This document shows, one piece after another, positions 59,904 through 64,000 of a DNA stretch of 64,000 nucleotides. The stretch is taken from assembly GCF_001685015.1 (NCBI RefSeq), contig NZ_MAYT01000028.1:186001-250000 (forward strand), read 5' to 3'. Each line of letters starts with the position of its first letter. Positions within the stretch are counted from its first letter, which is position 1. The DNA comes from Pseudobacillus wudalianchiensis. GTDB lineage: Bacteria > Bacillota > Bacilli > Bacillales > Domibacillaceae. Both the position numbers and the translations under genes were made by a program. A model generated the notes under the pieces. It had not been told where the DNA came from, did not search any database, and saw only the letters and a list, made by a program, of their open reading frames with translations.

Positions 59904-62900
59904 ATAAACACCGCCTCAGACTTTTTTGAAGTCTCGGCCTTCGGCATAGATTCCGCAGAGAAAATCATCGATTCTAATACACGCAGAATGGCTTCTGCTG
60001 TATCTAATGAAGTTAGACATGGAATACCATTTTCTACTGTTTCGCGGCGAATACGGAACCCATCGCGCGCAGGCTGTTTGCCTCTCGTTAATGTATTGAT
60101 GACAAATTGAGCTTCACCAGAACGGATCGTATCAAGAATGTCCGGTCCTTTGGCACCAATTTTAGCCACTGTTTCTGCAGATACCCCAGCTTCTCTGAGA
60201 TATTGGGCAGTGCCATGCGTAGCCAGTAGTTTGTAGCCGATGTTATTGAATCGTTTCGCTAATGCTAATGCTTCCTCTTTGTCTTTATCCGCTACTGTCA
60301 TTAAGACCGTTCCTTTTGTAGGAATCTTAATACCTGCTGCTACTAGTCCCTTGTACAAAGCTTTTTCAACCGTCGTGTCTTTCCCCATAACCTCACCTGT
60401 TGATTTCATCTCAGGTCCAAGCGTCGTATCTACGCGGCGCAATTTGGCGAAGGAGAACACCGGTACTTTCACGAACACACCTTTCTCTTCTTTTACGAGG
60501 CCCGTTTCATAGCCCTGGCTTTGCAGTGAGTGTCCAAGGATCGCTTTCGTCGCAATGTTCGCCATTGGGATGTTCGTAATTTTGCTAAGGAAAGGAACCG
60601 TACGGCTTGAACGCGGATTGACTTCCAGTACAAATACTTCTCCTCTAGAAACCACATATTGAATGTTTAACAAACCGACAATATTTAAGCCTTTTGCCAA
60701 TCGGATCGTGTAGTCCACAATCGTTTCTTTTTGTTCTTTTGTCAATTGCTGCGGCGGGTATACTGCAATCGAGTCACCAGAGTGAACACCAGCCCGCTCG
60801 ATATGTTCCATAATGCCTGGGATTACAACGTCTGCACCGTCAGAAATTGCGTCAACTTCAATTTCCTGACCAGTTAAGTAGCGGTCGATCAGCACCGGAT
60901 GTTCCGGATTGATTTTTACCGCGTTTTTCATGTAATGAAGCAATTCTGCTTCTTTGTACACAATCTCCATAGCTCGGCCGCCGAGTACATAAGACGGGCG
61001 AACGAGAACCGGATAGCCGATCTCTTCAGCAATTTTCACAGCGGCTTCGACAGAGAAAGCTGTTTTTCCAAGCGGCTGTGGAATGTCTAGGGATTGAAGT
61101 GTTTGTTCAAATTTATCCCGATTTTCTGCCCGATCCAGGTCCTCAACCGTTGTGCCTAAAACTTTTACTCCGTGTTCTATTAATTTTTCTGCTAGATTAA
61201 TCGCTGTTTGGCCGCCAAATTGGACAACAACGCCTTCTGGCTGTTCTAAATCAATGATGTGCATAACATCTTCAATCGTAAGCGGCTCAAAGTACAGCTT
61301 ATCAGATATACTAAAGTCTGTTGATACTGTTTCCGGGTTATTATTGATAATGATCGCTTCATATCCGGCTTCTTTAATCGCCCAGACAGAATGAACCGTT
61401 GCATAGTCAAACTCAACCCCCTGACCGATACGGATCGGTCCAGAACCAAGTACAACTACCTTTTTACGGTCCGTCACGATTGACTCGTTTTCCTCTTCAT
61501 ACGTTCCATAATAATATGGCGTTGCAGATTCGAACTCAGCCGCACATGTATCTACCATCTTATACACCGGGGTAATTTGATTTTCTTTACGCCAGTCATA
61601 TACTTCTTTTTCTCTAACACCCCAAAGCCCTGCAATAGTAGAGTCGGCAAAGCCCATTTCTTTAGCTGTTTTTGCTGTTTCCGCATCAAATCGGTTGGCT
61701 GCTACTTCTTTCTCAAACTCAATAATATTAGAGAACTTCTTCAAGAAGAACAGATCGATTTGGCACCATTCATGGATAGTTTCAATCGTCACACCACGGC
61801 GCAGCGCTTCACCGATATAGAAAAGTCGTTCATCTCCTGCTTTTCTAATCCGCTTTTCAATCAAAGCATCGCTTACTTCCGTTGCATCTTCAAGCGCAAG
61901 GTGATACACACCGCTCTCAAGAGAACGAACAGCTTTTAAAATAGATTCTTCAAGCGTGCGGCCAATCGCCATAACTTCCCCTGTTGCTTTCATCTGTGTA
62001 CCAAGTGTACGGTTCGCGGATTCAAACTTATCAAACGGCCATCTTGGAATTTTTGAAACGATATAATCAAGTGCTGGTTCAAAACAAGCATACGTTTTTC
62101 CTGTGACTGGATTTTTCATTTCATCTAATGTTAAGCCGACAGCAATTTTAGCTGCAAGCTTAGCGATTGGATAGCCCGTCGCTTTTGAAGCAAGAGCAGA
62201 TGAGCGGCTGACGCGCGGATTTACTTCAATAATGTAATATTGGAAGCTGTATGGATCAAGCGCAAGCTGTACGTTACATCCGCCTTCAATACCGAGCGCA
62301 CGGATGATTTTCAAAGAAGCATTCCGCAGCATTTGGTATTCACGGTCGCTTAGCGTTTGGCTCGGCGCCACTACGATAGAATCACCTGTATGCACTCCTA
62401 CCGGATCAATGTTTTCCATGTTACAAACAACAATCGCATTGTCGTTAGAGTCGCGCATTACTTCATATTCAATTTCTTTAAAGCCAGCAATGCTTTTCTC
62501 TAGTAGACATTGTGTTACAGGGCTGTACTTAAGACCGCTCGTTACCGTCTCAATCAGTTCCTCTTCGTTTGTACAAATTCCGCCGCCTGTACCACCAAGC
62601 GTATAGGCCGGACGCACGATGACCGGATAGCCGATTTCTTCAACGAATGCATAAGCTTCTTCAAGTGTATGGATGATTTCACTTTCTGGTACCGGTTCAT
62701 TTAATTCATTCATGAGCTGGCGGAACAAGTCGCGGTCTTCTGCCTGCTCGATCGCTGACAATTCTGTTCCAAGCACTTTCACTCCATATTCTTCAAGCAC
62801 ACCTGCTTTTGCCAGTTCTACAGCCATATTCAAACCTGTTTGGCCGCCAAGCGTCGGTAAGACGGCGTCTGGACGCTCTTTTTGAATAATCCGGCTAACA

Positions 62901-63118
62901 AATTCTAGTGTGATCGGTTCGATGTAAACCGCATCGGCAATTTCAGTGTCTGTCATGATCGTTGCCGGATTTGAGTTCACAAGAATCACACGGTAGCCCT
63001 CTTCTTTTAAAGCTAAGCAAGCTTGTGTTCCAGCATAATCAAACTCTGCGGCTTGGCCGATGACAATTGGTCCTGATCCTATTACGAGTATGCTTTCAAT
63101 ATCTGTACGTTTAGGCAT
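59900..63118 (-). CDS. carB: Carbamoyl phosphate synthase large subunit (pyrimidine-specific)
   Basis: Makes carbamoyl phosphate from bicarbonate, ammonia and two ATP. 1072 residues. Two homologous ATP-grasp halves ([22 protein letters not shown] at the N-terminus and [19 protein letters not shown] near 555), each with a [17 protein letters not shown] loop, and a C-terminal regulatory MGS-like domain. ATG at 63118 with AAGGAG upstream; the open frame reaches 63139. B. subtilis name pyrAB. It overlaps carA by eight bases. Confidence 0.97.
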
Positions 63119-64000
63119 GTTGAAGCTCCTTCCCAGCATGTTCTTTCATCATGTTGATAAAGCGGTCAAATAAATGGTTATCATCTTCTGGTCCTGGCGA
63201 TGCTTCTGGATGGTATTGAACTGTGAAGGCCGGATATGTTTTATGAGCAAGTCCTTCAATCGTTCCATCGTTCAACGCAATGTGAGTGACCTTTAATTCT
63301 GTATTAGCAATCGTCTCTTCATCTACTGCGTAGCTGTGGTTTTGAGATGTAAGAGCTGTTTTTCCTGTAGCCAAGTCTTTCACCGGATGATTCGAACCAC
63401 GGTGACCAAATTTTAATTTAAATGTGTTGGCGCCGGATGCTAGGGCGAACAACTGATGTCCAAGACAGATTCCGAAGATCGGCACTTGACCAATCAGCTT
63501 TCTTACTGTTTCAATAGCGTGCGGAACATCTTTCGGGTCCCCAGGTCCATTTGATAGCATGATGCCATCTGGATTTAATTGCAGGATTTCCTCAGCTGTT
63601 GTATCGTGTGGAACTACAATCACATCGCAATCACGGTTGTTTAACTCGCGCAAGATGCCGTGCTTCATTCCAAAGTCCATTAGCACTACACGGTAGCCAC
63701 GGCCTGGATTCGGGTATGCCGATTTCGTAGACACCTGATCAACCTGGTCTGTCGGCAAAACGGCTGCCTGAAGACGGTGGACGACTTCTTCTGCCTTTTC
63801 TTCTACAGACACGATTGCGCCTTTTAACGTTCCGTATTGACGGATAATTCTCGTTAATTTTCTCGTATCAATACCGCATATAGCGGGGATTTGCTTCATT
63901 TTTAAATACTCATCAAGCGACATTTCGCTGCGGAAGTTGGATGGGAAATCAGCTGCTTCCTTAACGACTAATGCTTTTACAGCAGGGCGAATCGTTTCAA
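63111..64000 (-). CDS. carA: Carbamoyl phosphate synthase small subunit (N-terminus beyond window)
   Basis: Glutaminase that supplies ammonia to CarB. The frame stays open past an internal Met (63923) to the window edge, and the upstream codons ([26 protein letters not shown]) match the family, so roughly the first 80 residues are missing. Class I amidotransferase domain: nucleophile Cys in [12 protein letters not shown], and His/Glu in [13 protein letters not shown]. subtilis name pyrAA. Upstream pyr genes and PyrR attenuators would lie outside the window. Confidence 0.96.
   Translation of the reverse strand, partial: ETIRPAVKALVVKEAADFPSNFRSEMSLDEYLKMKQIPAICGIDTRKLTRIIRQYGTLKGAIVSVEEKAEEVVHRLQAAVLPTDQVDQVSTKSAYPNPGRGYRVVLMDFGMKHGILRELNNRDCDVIVVPHDTTAEEILQLNPDGIMLSNGPGDPKDVPHAIETVRKLIGQVPIFGICLGHQLFALASGANTFKLKFGHRGSNHPVKDLATGKTALTSQNHSYAVDEETIANTELKVTHIALNDGTIEGLAHKTYPAFTVQYHPEASPGPEDDNHLFDRFINMMKEHAGKELQHA

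Overview
The window is a run of conserved housekeeping genes from a low-GC, endospore-forming Firmicute, most likely a member of the Bacillaceae related to but clearly not Bacillus subtilis. The evidence is the gene order, which follows the B. subtilis pyr to codY segment almost gene for gene, together with CodY, FapR, HslVU in the codY cluster, RemA, RqcH, PrkC/PrpC and an intact spoVM (SpoVM is a sporulation-specific peptide). Nearly every gene lies on the minus strand; only rpmB and rqcH are on the plus strand. Read in the direction of transcription the order therefore runs from 64000 down to 1. No tRNA, rRNA, phage, insertion sequence, CRISPR array or defence island was seen.

In transcription order: (64.0-56.9 kb) the pyrimidine operon carA(partial)-carB-pyrK-pyrD-pyrF-pyrE, ending at a large bidirectional terminator shared with convergent rqcH; (55.1-56.8 kb) rqcH, divergent from the P-type ATPase gene yloB; (52.2-39.6 kb) yloC-remA-gmk-rpoZ, coaBC-priA-def-fmt-rsmB-rlmN-prpC-prkC, then rsgA-rpe; (38-34.5 kb) thiN, spoVM, rpmB (+), yloU-yloV(fakA); (34.2-30.6 kb) sdaAB-sdaAA-recG; (30.4-26.5 kb) the FapR-controlled lipid block fapR-plsX-fabD-fabG-acpP; (26.4-20.9 kb) rnc-smc-ftsY; (20.4-18.8 kb) ylxM-ffh; (18.5-15.6 kb) rpsP-khpA-ylqD-rimM-trmD-rplS; (15.5-10.9 kb) lepB-rbgA-rnhB-ylqG-ylqH; (10.7-8.5 kb) sucCD; (8.4-0 kb) dprA-topA-trmFO-xerC-hslV-hslU-codY(partial). 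Many neighbours overlap by ATGA or similar junctions (carB/pyrK, pyrK/pyrD, fabD/fabG, fapR/plsX, def/fmt, remA/gmk, rimM/trmD, ylqG/ylqH), which suggests translational coupling.

The non-core content is intergenic. A family of roughly 120-bp imperfect palindromes (here called A) occurs at 17.8, 18.6, 20.5, 20.65, 26.8 and 27.0 kb. A second 57-bp double-hairpin element (B) precedes an A element at 17.77 and 26.93 kb. A degenerate 21-bp tandem repeat lies at 20.81-20.89 kb. Two nearly identical A copies in opposite orientation bracket ylxM-ffh. Other points of interest are a FapR operator on the fapR promoter, whose -35 box sits inside the recG terminator; an HslV without the N-terminal serine of the B. 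subtilis enzyme; and ylqG/ylqH, which look like an orphan FliK/FlhB C-terminal pair outside a flagellar operon. I did not find a clearly novel enzyme system. The repeat family and the YlqG/YlqH pair are the best candidates for something under-described.

Start codons were reassigned wherever a ribosome binding site pointed to an internal start. Promoters and terminators were read by eye and have not been scored.
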